From REEB95 sp035934995 (GTDB lineage: Bacteria; Pseudomonadota; Alphaproteobacteria; ATCC43930; CGMCC-115725), in assembly GCA_035934995.1 (NCBI GenBank), contig DASYXI010000040.1:90778-154777 (forward strand): a stretch of 64,000 bases of DNA, read 5' to 3'. Position numbers and translations under genes: made by a program. Of this stretch, positions 20,004 through 28,794 are shown piece after piece; position 1 is the stretch's first letter, and each line of letters starts with the position of its first letter. The notes below the pieces were generated by a model. It saw only the letters and a list, made by a program, of their open reading frames with translations. It was not told the origin of the DNA and ran no database searches.

Positions 20004-20027
20004 GCGGTGCCGCCTAAGCGGCGCCGC
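20004..20027. other. intercistronic stem-loop after the binding-protein gene
   Basis: GCGGTGCCG (20004-20012) pairs with CGGCGCCGC (20019-20027) with one G-U pair and a 6-nt loop. Such stems between a binding-protein gene and permease genes commonly protect the upstream mRNA and raise the binding-protein level; that role is inferred here. Confidence 0.5.
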
Positions 20028-20037
20028 TCCCTCTGTC

Positions 20038-20979
20038 ATGGCTGTCGAAGCGCATAATCTGAACCGGCCAGCCGCACGTACGGGCCGGCAATGGCGAAAT
20101 AACCGCGATTGTCTGGGCGCGCTGTTCATGATGCCAGCGGCGGCCATTCTGTTGGTATTTCTGGCCTATCCACTTGGTCTCGGATTCTGGCTCGGCCTGA
20201 CCGACGCCAAGATCGGCGAGGCTGGCCATTTCATTGGCCTGGGCAATTTCGTTTCGCTGGCCCACGACGCGGTGTTCTGGCTCGTTGTCTTCAACACGAC
20301 CTTTTACACCGTCGTCGCGAGCGTCGTGAAATTTGCTTTGGGGCTTTACTTGGCACTGCTTCTGAATGAACGTTTGCCGTTCAAATCGTTGTTGCGCGCT
20401 TTCGTGCTGTTGCCGTTCGTGGTGCCGACGGTGCTGTCGGCCATCGCTTTCTGGTGGATCTATGATTCGCAGTTCTCGATCATCTCGTGGGTCCTGATCC
20501 ACATCGGCCTCATTCACCGCTACATCGATTTTCTCGGCGACCCATGGAATGCGCGCTGGGCGGTGATCGCCGCCAACATCTGGCGCGGCATCCCTTTCGT
20601 CGCGATCACGTTGCTGGCGGGATTGCAGACGATTTCGCCGTCGCTCTACGAAGCGGCAACGCTCGATGGCGCTACCGCGTGGCAGCGGTTCCGCCACATC
20701 ACGTTGCCGCTGCTGACACCGATCATTGCCGTGGTAATGACGTTTTCGGTGTTGCTGACCTTCACCGACTTCCAGCTGATCTACACCATCACCGGTGGTG
20801 GCCCGATCAACGCCACGCATTTGATGGCGACGCTGTCGTTCCAGCGCGCGATCACCGGCGGCTATCTGGGCGAAGGTGCGGCGATCGCCGACGCGATGGT
20901 GCCGTTTCTGCTGGCCGCGATCCTGTTTAGCTATTTCGGACTGCAACGCCGCCGCTGGCAACAGGGGGGTGCGGATTGA
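20038..20979 (+). CDS. sugar ABC transporter permease (MalF type)
   Basis: 313 residues with six predicted membrane segments (first AALFMMPAAAILLVFLAYPL-like near residue 22). The EAA loop contacting the ATPase is YEAATLDGATAWQRFRHITL. It forms the channel with the next gene, which it overlaps by 4 nt (20976-20979). Confidence 0.92.
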   Translation: MAVEAHNLNRPAARTGRQWRNNRDCLGALFMMPAAAILLVFLAYPLGLGFWLGLTDAKIGEAGHFIGLGNFVSLAHDAVFWLVVFNTTFYTVVASVVKFALGLYLALLLNERLPFKSLLRAFVLLPFVVPTVLSAIAFWWIYDSQFSIISWVLIHIGLIHRYIDFLGDPWNARWAVIAANIWRGIPFVAITLLAGLQTISPSLYEAATLDGATAWQRFRHITLPLLTPIIAVVMTFSVLLTFTDFQLIYTITGGGPINATHLMATLSFQRAITGGYLGEGAAIADAMVPFLLAAILFSYFGLQRRRWQQGGAD

Positions 20980-21869
20980 CCACCGTGCCTGACATGGCGC
21001 GCCGCGCCGATCGCGCACCGTCCCGGCGTTACGCTGGAATCTGGCCGCGGCGCCTTGTCACTCTCTATTTGCCGCTTGGCGTCTTGCTCTTCGTACTGCT
21101 ATTTCCGTTCTATTGGATGGTCGTCACCACCTTCAAACCGGACACCGAGCTTTACGACTACGCCCATTTCAACCCGTTCTGGGTCGTGCATCCAACGCTT
21201 GAGCACATCGACAAACTGCTGTTCCAGACCGGCTTTCCCAATTGGGTGGTCAATACGCTGCTCATTTCGGTAAGTTCGACGTTCATCTCACTGTTCTCGA
21301 GCGTTTGTGCCGCCTATGCGATCGAGCGCCTGCGCTACAGGGGTTCGCAGTATGTCGGCATGGCGATCTTCCTCGCCTACCTCGTGCCGCCGAGCATCCT
21401 GTTCATCCCGTTGGTCGCGATGGTGTTCCGGCTTGGATTGTTCGATAGCGACTGGTCGTTGATTCTCACCTATCCGACTTTCCTCGTGCCGTTCTGCACT
21501 TGGTTGCTAATGGGTTATTTCCGCACTATCCCGTACGAGTTGGAGGAATGTGCGCTAATCGACGGCGCGTCGCGCCTGCAAATTTTGCTGAAGATCACGT
21601 TGCCGTTGGCTGTACCAGGGCTAATCTCCGCAGGCATATTTGCATTTACCCTGTCGTGGAACGAATTCATCTATGCCCTGACGTTCATCTCCTCGTCGGA
21701 GAACAAGACAATACCTGTCGGCGCCATCACCGAGCTGGTCGAAGGCGACGTCTATCACTGGGGGTCGCTGATGGCCGCGGCCTTGCTAGGCTCGGTGCCA
21801 GTGGTGCTGCTCTATTCGTTCTTCGTCGATTATTACGTCTCGAGTCTGACCGGCGCTGTTAAAGAATAG
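20976..21869 (+). CDS. sugar ABC transporter permease (MalG type)
   Basis: 297 residues with six predicted membrane segments. The EAA loop is present (LEECALIDGASRLQILLKIT), as is the C-terminal membrane end typical of MalG-like subunits. The start is a TTG at 20976 that overlaps the previous stop; the next internal Met is in PDMARRADR. It completes the importer. About 75 nt after its stop a degenerate tRNA-Thr 3' half begins. Confidence 0.92.
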   Translation: MTTVPDMARRADRAPSRRYAGIWPRRLVTLYLPLGVLLFVLLFPFYWMVVTTFKPDTELYDYAHFNPFWVVHPTLEHIDKLLFQTGFPNWVVNTLLISVSSTFISLFSSVCAAYAIERLRYRGSQYVGMAIFLAYLVPPSILFIPLVAMVFRLGLFDSDWSLILTYPTFLVPFCTWLLMGYFRTIPYELEECALIDGASRLQILLKITLPLAVPGLISAGIFAFTLSWNEFIYALTFISSSENKTIPVGAITELVEGDVYHWGSLMAAALLGSVPVVLLYSFFVDYYVSSLTGAVKE

Positions 21870-21942
21870 TGCTCGGCGCCGCGACCTCGGGCGATGCAGT
21901 CGCACGGTTCTCTAAATTTTCCCTGTTTGGTTTCGGGAAATC

Positions 21943-21991
21943 TGATGCCGTCACGCGTGTTCTAACCGAGGACCTGCTGATTACGAAACAC
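21943..21991 (-). repeat. degenerate 3' half of tRNA-Thr, attachment remnant
   Basis: Read on the minus strand it follows tRNA-Thr(CGT) from the anticodon loop (TTTCGTAATCAGCAGGTCC) to a worn T arm and GGCATCA in place of GGCACCA. Together with the tRNA at 17126-17200 it brackets the ABC operon. Its right-hand context (GGCCACAGTCATCCAC at 22041) resembles that of the 12.85-kb remnant before an IS cuts it off. Confidence 0.6.
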
Positions 21992-22155
21992 TTGGGATAT
22001 CGAAAACACCGCAGAAATCCTCACGCATTTAGTCCCGAGCTGGCCACAGTCATCCACGGTTCTCCGCGGTTGTACAGGAGTGGTGATCTGCCTGATCTGC
22101 CCCCATTGAAGTGGTCCTCCCTGAAGTATGGTTTTGACCGAGGAGGATGGGGTCG

Positions 22156-22434
22156 ATGGCAAGGAAACGACACACGACAGACGAGATCGTGACGAAGCTG
22201 CGGCAGGTGGATGTGCTGACGGCGCAAGGTCAACCGGTTGCGGAAGCGATCCGGACGATCGGCGTGGCGGAGGTTACCTAGTACCGCTGGCGGCAAGAGT
22301 ACGGTGGTCTGAAGGGTAACCAGGTGAAGCGGCTGAAGGAGCTGGAGACGGAGAATGCGCGGCTGCGCAAGGCGGTTTCTGATCTGACGCTCGACAAGCT
22401 GATCCTGCAAGAGGCTGCCAAGGGAAACTTCTGA
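22156..22434 (+). pseudogene. IS3 orfA (HTH), interrupted by TAG
   Basis: 92 codons encoding a helix-turn-helix and leucine-zipper protein (KRHTTDEIVTKLRQVDVL, then NQVKRLKELETENARLRKAV). Codon 42 (22279-22281) is TAG where relatives have a Tyr codon in TYYRW. OrfA normally binds the IS ends and supplies the frameshift product OrfAB. Confidence 0.85.
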
Positions 22435-22457
22435 GCCCCGCCCGCCGCCGGGCGTGT

Positions 22458-23297
22458 GTGGGGCATGTCATGACGGAACTGGGCGTGTCGGAGAGGCAGG
22501 CCTGCCTTGTATTAGGCCAGCACCGATCGACCCAGCGTAAAGCACCGGCGATGCCGGACGCTGAAGCGGCGCTGACAGCCGCCATCATCGAGCTTGCCTG
22601 CCGTTATGGCCGGTATGGCTACCGTCGGATCACGGCGTTGCTGCAAGCCGATGGCTGGCGGGTGAACCACAAACGGGTTGAGCGGATCTGGCGACGGGAG
22701 GGGCTGAAGGTGCCGCAGAAACAGCCCAAACGCGGGCGTCTCTGGCTCAATGACGGGTCCTGCATTCGCCTCAGGCCGGAGCAATCCAATCATGTCTGGT
22801 CCTATGACTTCGTCGCTGATCGCACCCATGATGGCAGGGCATTTAGGATGCTGTGCATCATCGATGAGTTCACCCGGGAGAGCCTGGCGATCCAGGTGGC
22901 ACGCAACCTCAAGGCGACCGACGTGATCGATACCCTGTCGGATCTATTCATTCTGCGCGGCATCCCCGCTTACATCCGATCGGATAATGGTCCTGAGTTC
23001 GTAGCCCAAGCGCTGCGGGACTGGATCGCGGCTGTCGGTGCCAAGACCGCCTACATCGAACCCGGCAGCCCCTGGGAGAATGGCTACTGCGAATCCTTCA
23101 ACGGCAAGCTGCGCGACGAGCTGCTTAATGGGGAGGTCTTCTACATGCTTGAGGAGGCCAGGGTCGTCATCGAAGCTTGGCGACGGCACTACAATACCCG
23201 GCGTCCGCATTCCTCACTGGGATACAGACCGCCCGCGCCAGAGGTCATCACTTCGCCGCGCTCACCCCCGATGGCACCAATGCATCGACTAAACTAA
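22458..23297 (+). CDS. IS3 orfB transposase (DDE, rve domain)
   Basis: 279 residues as a stand-alone frame; in IS3 elements it is normally made by frameshift from orfA, and the frame stays open upstream of this GTG. The catalytic triad is visible: Asp in WSYDFVADRT, Asp in IRSDNGPEF, Glu in PWENGYCESFNGKLRDE. The C-terminus ends in the usual NTRRPHSSLGYRPPAPE. The catalytic domain looks intact. Confidence 0.92.
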   Translation: MGHVMTELGVSERQACLVLGQHRSTQRKAPAMPDAEAALTAAIIELACRYGRYGYRRITALLQADGWRVNHKRVERIWRREGLKVPQKQPKRGRLWLNDGSCIRLRPEQSNHVWSYDFVADRTHDGRAFRMLCIIDEFTRESLAIQVARNLKATDVIDTLSDLFILRGIPAYIRSDNGPEFVAQALRDWIAAVGAKTAYIEPGSPWENGYCESFNGKLRDELLNGEVFYMLEEARVVIEAWRRHYNTRRPHSSLGYRPPAPEVITSPRSPPMAPMHRLN

Positions 23298-23431
23298 CAT
23301 TCAACCTGGACCACTCACTGGGGGCTGGTCAGTTCCTTAATTGTTGCAACGTACCAACGTACCATGGTTCATTGGCTCGTCGGGCCGGAGCGTTTACCGA
23401 AGCCCTGAACGATAGCGGAACGGCAACCGCC

Positions 23432-24613
23432 ATGCCGACCGAAGTACGACGCATCATCTTTTCAAACAGCGAACTTTACGCGGCCCTCAATCGACATTTA
23501 GCCGCAAGCGGTTCTGGCCTGCCAGCTGGGGCGATTACCCAGGTCCGGGGCGACGCACCCCGTGACCTCATCAAGATCGACGTTGAAACAACCAAAGACG
23601 ACAAGGCCGCGACCCTGGAATTTCCGACCACGCAGGTCGGCGAGGCACTCATTGAGCACTGCCTCGCAAACCAAATCCCTTTACCGCGGGCCTTCGCCAA
23701 ATCGCTCATTGTGACGGACGCCAAGGTCGCACTTGAGATAACCAATGCCGCCGGCGGCATGGTCGTGGAGGCGACGATTTGGGGGTCGCTTCGGCGCCGC
23801 TTGATTGAGACGCTCGCTTTGCTTCGAGGCAGGAGGTGGAGCCTGGTTCGAGCGAGCGTCTACGGTCTGACTTTCCAGATCGTCGTGCTCTGGCTGTTGG
23901 ATCGGGCCTGGGGAGTCCATCAATGGGGGCGGGTCACCTTCGACCTGGACTCGGGCACGTGGGAAGGGATGGTGCTGGCGATTTTGGCGTTACTCCCGGC
24001 GCCATCATTGTTTGTCATCGGAGCGTGGGTTCGGAATGCAATCGTCAAACGCGTCAAACGGCCATTCCAGTATTCTCCGAAGGCTCTGGATTTTAAGCAA
24101 CATTCCGAAGCGTGGCCATTGTCTGCGGTGTTTTTCGCGCTGGCGCTCACATTCCCGATCGCAGTCCTGGGCGGGCCCCTGGCGGTTTCACAATTCGAGC
24201 AAGTCTTGCAGGCGCAGCGCTCGACGCCGAGCGTAGCGCCCTCAAGCCCAGCGCCGGGGGGCGCATTCTCACTATCTCCATCCTCGCAATCTGGCCCCTT
24301 GGCGGAGCCAGATCCCTTCGGCAACCGGCTCGGCGCCCGCCGTTCTACAGATTCTGGACCAACGCTTCCCACGCTGCTGGTGCAAAAAGGTACGATCACG
24401 CTCCGAGACTCATCGCCAGTCGAGGTAACGTTTCCGAAGCGATTTGCTGACTCACCAAACGTGGTCATTGCGACAGCGGGAAACTCGTCCAAAGGGGCCT
24501 TGCCTCACGTCGAGAACGTCACGCCGACGTCGTTTATAGTTCGCCGAGCGAGCGGCGCGGGAGATTCACAAACCGAATTTGAATGGATCGCCCAAGGTCC
24601 TTCTCCCGAATAA
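23432..24613 (+). CDS. membrane protein with MPTEVRR-type N-terminal domain
   Basis: 393 residues from the ATG at 23432; the frame also runs back into the IS end, but homology begins at MPTEVRRIIFSNSELYAAL. Residues 1-115 match the protein at 43673-44047 (same start, same IPLPRxFxKSLIV segment). Two or three membrane segments follow (about 147-165, 180-205, 232-252), then a low-complexity linker and a C-terminal domain (TITLRDSSPVEVTFPKRFAD). Function unknown. The N-terminal domain probably faces the cytoplasm. Confidence 0.7.
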   Translation: MPTEVRRIIFSNSELYAALNRHLAASGSGLPAGAITQVRGDAPRDLIKIDVETTKDDKAATLEFPTTQVGEALIEHCLANQIPLPRAFAKSLIVTDAKVALEITNAAGGMVVEATIWGSLRRRLIETLALLRGRRWSLVRASVYGLTFQIVVLWLLDRAWGVHQWGRVTFDLDSGTWEGMVLAILALLPAPSLFVIGAWVRNAIVKRVKRPFQYSPKALDFKQHSEAWPLSAVFFALALTFPIAVLGGPLAVSQFEQVLQAQRSTPSVAPSSPAPGGAFSLSPSSQSGPLAEPDPFGNRLGARRSTDSGPTLPTLLVQKGTITLRDSSPVEVTFPKRFADSPNVVIATAGNSSKGALPHVENVTPTSFIVRRASGAGDSQTEFEWIAQGPSPE

Positions 24614-24883
24614 TGATTGGCCAAGGCTAGCGGCCATAAGGTCGCGACCCTTCAACACCCCAGCTGGGTCAATATGCTGGTCGGCTGGATGCCGTTTCCG
24701 GGTAGTGGATCAGTTTGTCAATAGAATCGTAACCAACGCGGTCAGCGTTAGCACGCCGCTGCCAATGGCGCTGCTTGAAAGCATTGACTGTATCTTCGGT
24801 ACATATTCCTGTATGCGTGTCATCCGGCCGCGGCTTGGCGTTGAATTGAGCTCGTTTGGCGTTAGGGATTTGGCTCGAATTAC

Positions 24884-25414
24884 ATGGCGTTTGCGGACTT
24901 CTTGGCGGCCATCGAAGCGCCCAACTTGCGTGAGGTCGCCACTCATTGGAACGATGCGCGCGGCACAAAACGAATGCCCCGCTGGGAAGACATCGATCCG
25001 GCCAAAATCGCTCCGCATCTCTCAATCATCTGGGCCTGGAAATACGAGAGAGAGACGGACACTTTTATTGGCAGGCTTGCGGGCGACGCGATTATCGAAG
25101 CGCATCGGGGCCACTTGCGCGGCAAGCGCATGCAGGACTTTTTCGCTGGCGACCAATACGCGGAAATTTTTAGCAGGAACCGGCGCGTCGTAACCGAGCC
25201 GGCTTTTGCTCGCGAAACCGGACAGGTCTTCTCCAACGTGAGGCGATACGGCCTCGGCGAGAGAATCATCATGCCGCTTGCCACAGACGGCGCTCAAGGT
25301 GACGGCATCTTGGGAGCCACGATCTATTCCATCAATCAATCAGCGCCGCCACCCAGCGGGCAAGTGAAGCGGCCTGAAATGGCGCTGCGGACTTATTTTT
25401 TTGCGCTGGATTGA
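24884..25414 (+). CDS. PAS_5-family protein
   Basis: 176 residues resembling the PAS-domain family (PF07310 type) abundant in alphaproteobacteria: HWNDARGTKRMPRWEDIDPA, then APHLSIIWAWKYE, DTFIGRLAGDAI and a C-terminal strand ERIIMPLATDG. These are single-domain proteins of unknown role, possibly ligand-sensing. Intact frame. Confidence 0.8.
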   Translation: MAFADFLAAIEAPNLREVATHWNDARGTKRMPRWEDIDPAKIAPHLSIIWAWKYERETDTFIGRLAGDAIIEAHRGHLRGKRMQDFFAGDQYAEIFSRNRRVVTEPAFARETGQVFSNVRRYGLGERIIMPLATDGAQGDGILGATIYSINQSAPPPSGQVKRPEMALRTYFFALD

Positions 25415-25580
25415 GCAACTCGCCGTCCCAATCGTAGATAAAAGACGAATTAGGTACGAGTGCGGAGCATACGCCGATCGTAGCCGCAGCCAGCCTCCCC
25501 TTCGATCCGTGCCGAAGCCCTTAGCGCCATGCTGCGGTGCCCAACGTATGGCTTGACGGCATTTTGCGATCGGGGTCCAA

Positions 25581-25607
25581 TAATGGTTAACTCGACTAAT
25601 GGTTAAC
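25581..25607. promoter_or_regulatory. direct repeat TAATGGTTAAC x2
   Basis: TAATGGTTAAC occurs at 25581-25591 and 25597-25607 with a 16-bp period, 37 nt before the next start. GTTAAC is itself palindromic. The arrangement could bind a regulator (CtrA sites contain TTAAC halves), but the spacing is not the canonical CtrA one. Confidence 0.4.
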
Positions 25608-25643
25608 AGTGAGTCCGATCGGGGGTGCGAGAGGGACCAGCCA

Positions 25644-25910
25644 ATGGAAGGCAACGTCATTTCGCTTCGGACGCGCCGGGCGCAACCGGCGGCCGAGCGC
25701 CGGGCCAACATTCAGTTTGCGAGAGTTCAGGCGAGATCAGCGCCGCAGTCAGTGGCAATCAGTAACGATCTCGTCCGCCTAACGAAAGCGCTGGTTGTTC
25801 GACTGCGCGATGGGCGGTTCAACCAAAGGGCAACGGTATATCGGGAACTCGACGCCATCGCGCGCGCAATCGAGCGCGCGGCGGGAGTTACTCCCGGTAC
25901 TTGGGTTTAA
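25644..25910 (+). CDS. small hypothetical protein
   Basis: 88 residues from the ATG at 25644 (upstream GAGAGGGA). Basic N-terminus (VISLRTRRAQPAAERR), then helices with regular Arg/Ala pattern (LVRLTKALVVRLRDGRF, ELDAIARAIERAAG). Function unknown; small basic proteins of this sort are common in Rhizobiales. Confidence 0.55.
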   Translation: MEGNVISLRTRRAQPAAERRANIQFARVQARSAPQSVAISNDLVRLTKALVVRLRDGRFNQRATVYRELDAIARAIERAAGVTPGTWV

Positions 25911-25975
25911 CAACCAGTCCGCGCGCTTTCACCAGTACGATGGGCAGTGGCGCCTCGTTGCGTGTCACCCCTCGT

Positions 25976-26083
25976 TCAACGACGGTGTCGCCGTTGATGG
26001 CCACGGCGCCTCCATATCCACATGAGGACCGCCACTTCTACCAATGCCATCGCCAGCAGCAAGACTGCTAACAGCTTGAGCAT
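25976..26083 (-). CDS. 35-residue single-pass membrane peptide
   Basis: MLKLLAVLLLAMALVEVAVL, then MWIWRRRGHQRRHRR: one hydrophobic helix and an Arg/His tail. A longer relative at 31911-32168 has LLLVLALVEVSVLVWMWRHR in the same place, which supports both as real or recently real genes. Function unknown. Confidence 0.45.
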   Translation of the reverse strand: MLKLLAVLLLAMALVEVAVLMWIWRRRGHQRRHRR

Positions 26084-26190
26084 ACCAATCACGGCCCTAG
26101 CCACGCCTTCAACACAGCTCCGGCGCAGGGCATAGTACGAGCCTTGCACGACTCGCCATCCGGGACAATCTTAGGGCCTGGGGCAAGCCG

Positions 26191-26394
26191 ATGACGGAAG
26201 AGGTCGACATATGGCGTGCGGCTGACCTGCTAGTGAAACGGCACGGCGCCGATGCTGCCATGGTCGCTGCCCAACGCGCTGATGAGTGCATCGCCCGGGG
26301 CGATGTGGATGGCGAAATGATTTGGTAGCGCATTCTCGCTTCGATCCTTGAACTACAACGAACGAAGCCAGCCCCCTGCGAGCGGCCTAACTGA
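26191..26394 (+). pseudogene. WRAANL-type small protein interrupted by TAG
   Basis: 67 codons beginning MTEEVDIWRAADLLVKRHGA with TAG at codon 46 (26326-26328), after which the frame continues RILASILELQRT as in its relatives. Its terminal TGA overlaps the ATG of the next gene (TGATG), which supports the full frame as the ancestral gene. A shortened 45-residue product is possible. Confidence 0.65.
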
Positions 26395-26618
26395 TGATCT
26401 GGCACCCAGACCTGTTTACGATAACGCGCGCGTTCCTCCTCGTCCTCGCGATCTTCTTTCTTTTGAGCGGGACCGTGATGCTCGCTCTTGCGCTCGGCCT
26501 GCCCTCACCGTGGTATGTTCGTACCGCCCATCTCGCGGCGCTTTACGCGGCAATATTCTTGGGGATCGCGGCAGGGTGTGCGCTGGGGATCAAAGGTTTC
26601 GAGAACAGGCGGCGCTGA
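26394..26618 (+). CDS. small two-helix membrane protein (MIW..PDLFT family)
   Basis: 74 residues: MIWHPDLFTITRAFLLVLAI, a hydrophobic helix to about 36, a short PSPWYVRT loop and a second helix (ALYAAIFLGIAAGCALGI). A close copy is at 35949-36167. It is coupled to the upstream small gene by TGATG and is followed 29 nt later by the SRAP gene. Function unknown. Confidence 0.65.
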   Translation: MIWHPDLFTITRAFLLVLAIFFLLSGTVMLALALGLPSPWYVRTAHLAALYAAIFLGIAAGCALGIKGFENRRR

Positions 26619-26647
26619 TGCTGCTGTCACCTGAGTGTCGCCACTGA

Positions 26648-27322
26648 ATGTGCGGTCGGTTCAAACTCACGGTTCCGTTCAGAGAGATCGTCCGGCTCTA
26701 TAACCTGACCAACAGCGTCAACCTGCCGGCGCGCTACAACATCGCGCCAACCCAAGATGTCCTCGCCGTGCTTGGCGGCGCTGAGAGGAATCAGCGTCGT
26801 GGTGAGATGATGCGGTGGGGCTTGGTGCCATTCTGGGCTAAGGATACAAAGATCGGCTACAGCTTCATCAACGCGAAGGCCGAAACCGTCGCCGAGAGGC
26901 CCGCGGTCCGGGAAGCGTTCAAGAAGAGGCGCTGTATCATCCCGGCCGACGGGTTCTACAAATGGCAGAAGACCGATTCCAAGCGGAAGCGGCCTTATCT
27001 CATCACCCTAAAATCTGACCGCCCGTTTGGCTTCGCTGGCCTGTGGGAGAAGTGGACCGACAAGGCCAGCGGCGAAGTGATCGGCTCGTGCACTATCATC
27101 ACCACCGAACCAAACGCGCTCTGCGCACCGATCCATAACCGGATGCCCGTGATTCTCGACCCCGGCGACTACGCAAGATGGTTGGGCGAGTGGCCCGTCA
27201 TTAGCAACGAACTGCAGGAGATGCTCAGGCCGTATTACGCCAAGCCGATGAAGGCGGTGAAAATCGGTTCCCGGATCGGGAATGTGAAGTACGACGAGCC
27301 GAGCTTGATTGAGCCGGTATAA
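26648..27322 (+). CDS. SRAP-family protein (SOS response-associated peptidase, HMCES/YedK-like)
   Basis: 224 residues. Cys2 of MCGRF is the residue that crosslinks abasic sites in single-stranded DNA; ARYNIAPTQ, WGLVPFWAKD, INAKAETV, RRCIIPADGFYKW with the catalytic Glu region, and the active-site His in APIHNRMPVIL are all present. SRAP proteins shield abasic sites as DNA-protein crosslinks. The gene looks fully functional; two decayed copies lie at 35780 and 36185. Confidence 0.95.
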   Translation: MCGRFKLTVPFREIVRLYNLTNSVNLPARYNIAPTQDVLAVLGGAERNQRRGEMMRWGLVPFWAKDTKIGYSFINAKAETVAERPAVREAFKKRRCIIPADGFYKWQKTDSKRKRPYLITLKSDRPFGFAGLWEKWTDKASGEVIGSCTIITTEPNALCAPIHNRMPVILDPGDYARWLGEWPVISNELQEMLRPYYAKPMKAVKIGSRIGNVKYDEPSLIEPV

Positions 27323-27449
27323 GCCATAGCCTGCCAAGCGGCCCACTGTAAACCGCGCCGCAGTTGTCGGCGAAAGCTCCCGCGCCGTGGACCGATCGCT
27401 TAACTGCGACCATGATACCGGCTTACCTCGGGGAGGATATTCCGGGGCA

Positions 27450-27665
27450 ATGTCGCAACAAGCGATTGCCGATTTGGATTTATGGCGCGCCGCCAATCTC
27501 ATGATCGAGCGGCACGGTGACGACGCTGCGCTGGTGGCGGCCAAGCGAGCGGACGAACTGCTCGCTCAAGGTGACAGCTAGGGGCAGCTTGTGTGGAAGC
27601 GCATCCTCGGAGCGATCAATGAACTTCAGCGGACGCAGTTAGCAGTGAACGAGCGGCGGCACTGA
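27450..27665 (+). pseudogene. WRAANL-type small protein interrupted by TAG
   Basis: 71 codons starting MSQQAIADLDLWRAANLMIE. TAG at 27579-27581 follows AQGDS; the frame then continues GQLVWKRILGAINELQRT to a TGA at 27663. Relatives would have Glu or a similar residue at the stop. GGAGG lies about 17 nt before the ATG. Confidence 0.65.
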
Positions 27666-27720
27666 ATGCGTGGCCGAAGTCAAATCACTAGCGCAAATTG
27701 AAAACTTTGATTTTTTGGTC

Positions 27721-28074
27721 TCAGACAGCGCCGGCTGCGGCGATGCCGAGCAAGACGCATAGGCCGAGAACAACGGTGGTCCAGATAACCTCAGTTCTTT
27801 GCATTGCGCGATGTCCGTACTGGGTACCGTGCGGATATTGTGCGCGGCAACGAACGACATGGTCCCGTGACCAGATCGTGACAGCGCCAATTGCCCTTGG
27901 GCGCGACGTTACAGCAACCAAGTTGGGTGAATTCGCAGGTTGGATGGGCGCCATTCCCCGTTCAATGATTCGCATTGAATTAGCAACGGCTACCACTGGG
28001 CGCGCGATCACGAAGGGAATCAATTTCGATTTGTGATCTCCGGCAGGTAGCATCGCATCGAGCGACGCAACCAT
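27721..28074 (-). CDS. uncertain ORF with C-terminal membrane helix
   Basis: The frame ends in EVIWTTVVLGLCVLLGIAAA, a clear hydrophobic helix. Upstream composition is mixed and the start is not clear (Met codons at 28074 and 27804). A 27-residue membrane peptide from 27804 is an alternative. Weak support. Confidence 0.25.
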   Translation of the reverse strand: MVASLDAMLPAGDHKSKLIPFVIARPVVAVANSMRIIERGMAPIQPANSPNLVAVTSRPRAIGAVTIWSRDHVVRCRAQYPHGTQYGHRAMQRTEVIWTTVVLGLCVLLGIAAAGAV

Positions 28075-28084
28075 TTGGGCCACC

Positions 28085-28249
28085 CTAGCGTCTTCGGTCG
28101 CTCGCCTCGTCTCTTGCAGCCTCAAGGCGCGCTTGAAATATAGCGAGACACTGATCGTAAGACTTGAAGTAGTCCCGGGGTTCGATCGATTTCCCCTGGC
28201 ACATGCCGGCGGCGAAGATTGCGGCCACAATTCGGTCGGTATCGTCCAT
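28085..28249 (-). CDS. small hypothetical protein
   Basis: 54 residues (MDDTDRIVAAIFAAGMCQGK, then PRDYFKSYDQCLAIFQARLE) with an excellent ribosome site, AAAGGAG 6-7 nt before the ATG. Short two-helix proteins of this pattern are common in prophage and island regions of alphaproteobacteria. Function unknown. Confidence 0.6.
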   Translation of the reverse strand: MDDTDRIVAAIFAAGMCQGKSIEPRDYFKSYDQCLAIFQARLEAARDEASDRRR

Positions 28250-28503
28250 AATGCGCTCCTTTCCATTGCCGCCGACATGCGCCGAGCGGTGTCGTGCGCG
28301 ATGGTAGCAGAGCAATCCGTGCGCAGCGGCACAGAACCACGGGCGGGCGCGACGCTGACTCAACCCGGGCTGGGGCGGGTGTCGCGACCGGCACTTGGGT
28401 GTAGGTCACGCCGCACGGACGGATCGTTCGCGTTGCCGCGCCGAGGGCACCTGGCGAGCAAGCTCAATACGTGCGGCAGCGGCATGTCGGAGCTGAAGCT
28501 GGC

Positions 28504-28794
28504 TTAAGCCGCGTTGCGCGCCGGCTGTACATCGTCGCAATTTGCGATAGCCGCTAATCGTTTCGGTCGAGTGAGACCGAGATCGCAGGCGCGCTTGCGA
28601 ATGGTGCTCGGTGTCCGGCGCGGCAGTCGTTCCAGCAATTCTTGCATGCGAACGACGGTATACACCTGCCGCAAATACTCGTCTTCCCGACTGGTCCAAT
28701 AGCGTGTTGGCATTGGCGCCGGCTCGGCGAAGCCACCGAGAGCATGGAGTAGAACGTCCAGACGAACGACATGCAATGTGATGTGGCGTTTCAC
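28504..28794 (-). CDS. SANT/Myb-like small DNA-binding protein
   Basis: 96 residues. After MKRHITLHVVRLDVLLHAL comes YWTSREDEYLRQVY, then LLERLPRRTPSTIRKRACDL, the three-helix SANT/Myb pattern with a Trp at the start of helix 1 and a basic recognition helix. Probably a DNA-binding cargo protein. A 29-codon piece of a second copy stands at 37875-37961 on the opposite strand. Confidence 0.65.
   Translation of the reverse strand: MKRHITLHVVRLDVLLHALGGFAEPAPMPTRYWTSREDEYLRQVYTVVRMQELLERLPRRTPSTIRKRACDLGLTRPKRLAAIANCDDVQPARNAA

Larger units (their letters stand above)
22093..23331 (+). mobile_element. IS3-family insertion sequence
   Basis: About 1.24 kb bounded by imperfect inverted repeats: left TGATCTGCCCCCATTGAAG, right (complement) TGACCAGCCCCCAGTGAG, both continuing to GTGGTCC. 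It carries orfA and orfB in the IS3 arrangement, of the IS51/IS407-like type. No convincing target duplication could be read. orfA has an in-frame TAG, so the copy is probably unable to move on its own. Confidence 0.85.

Noticed and set aside
23177..23431. N-terminal extension of the 23.4-kb membrane protein into the IS
   Set aside because: The homologue at 44047 begins exactly at MPTEVRR, so the extra 85 codons are IS-end sequence that happens to stay open.
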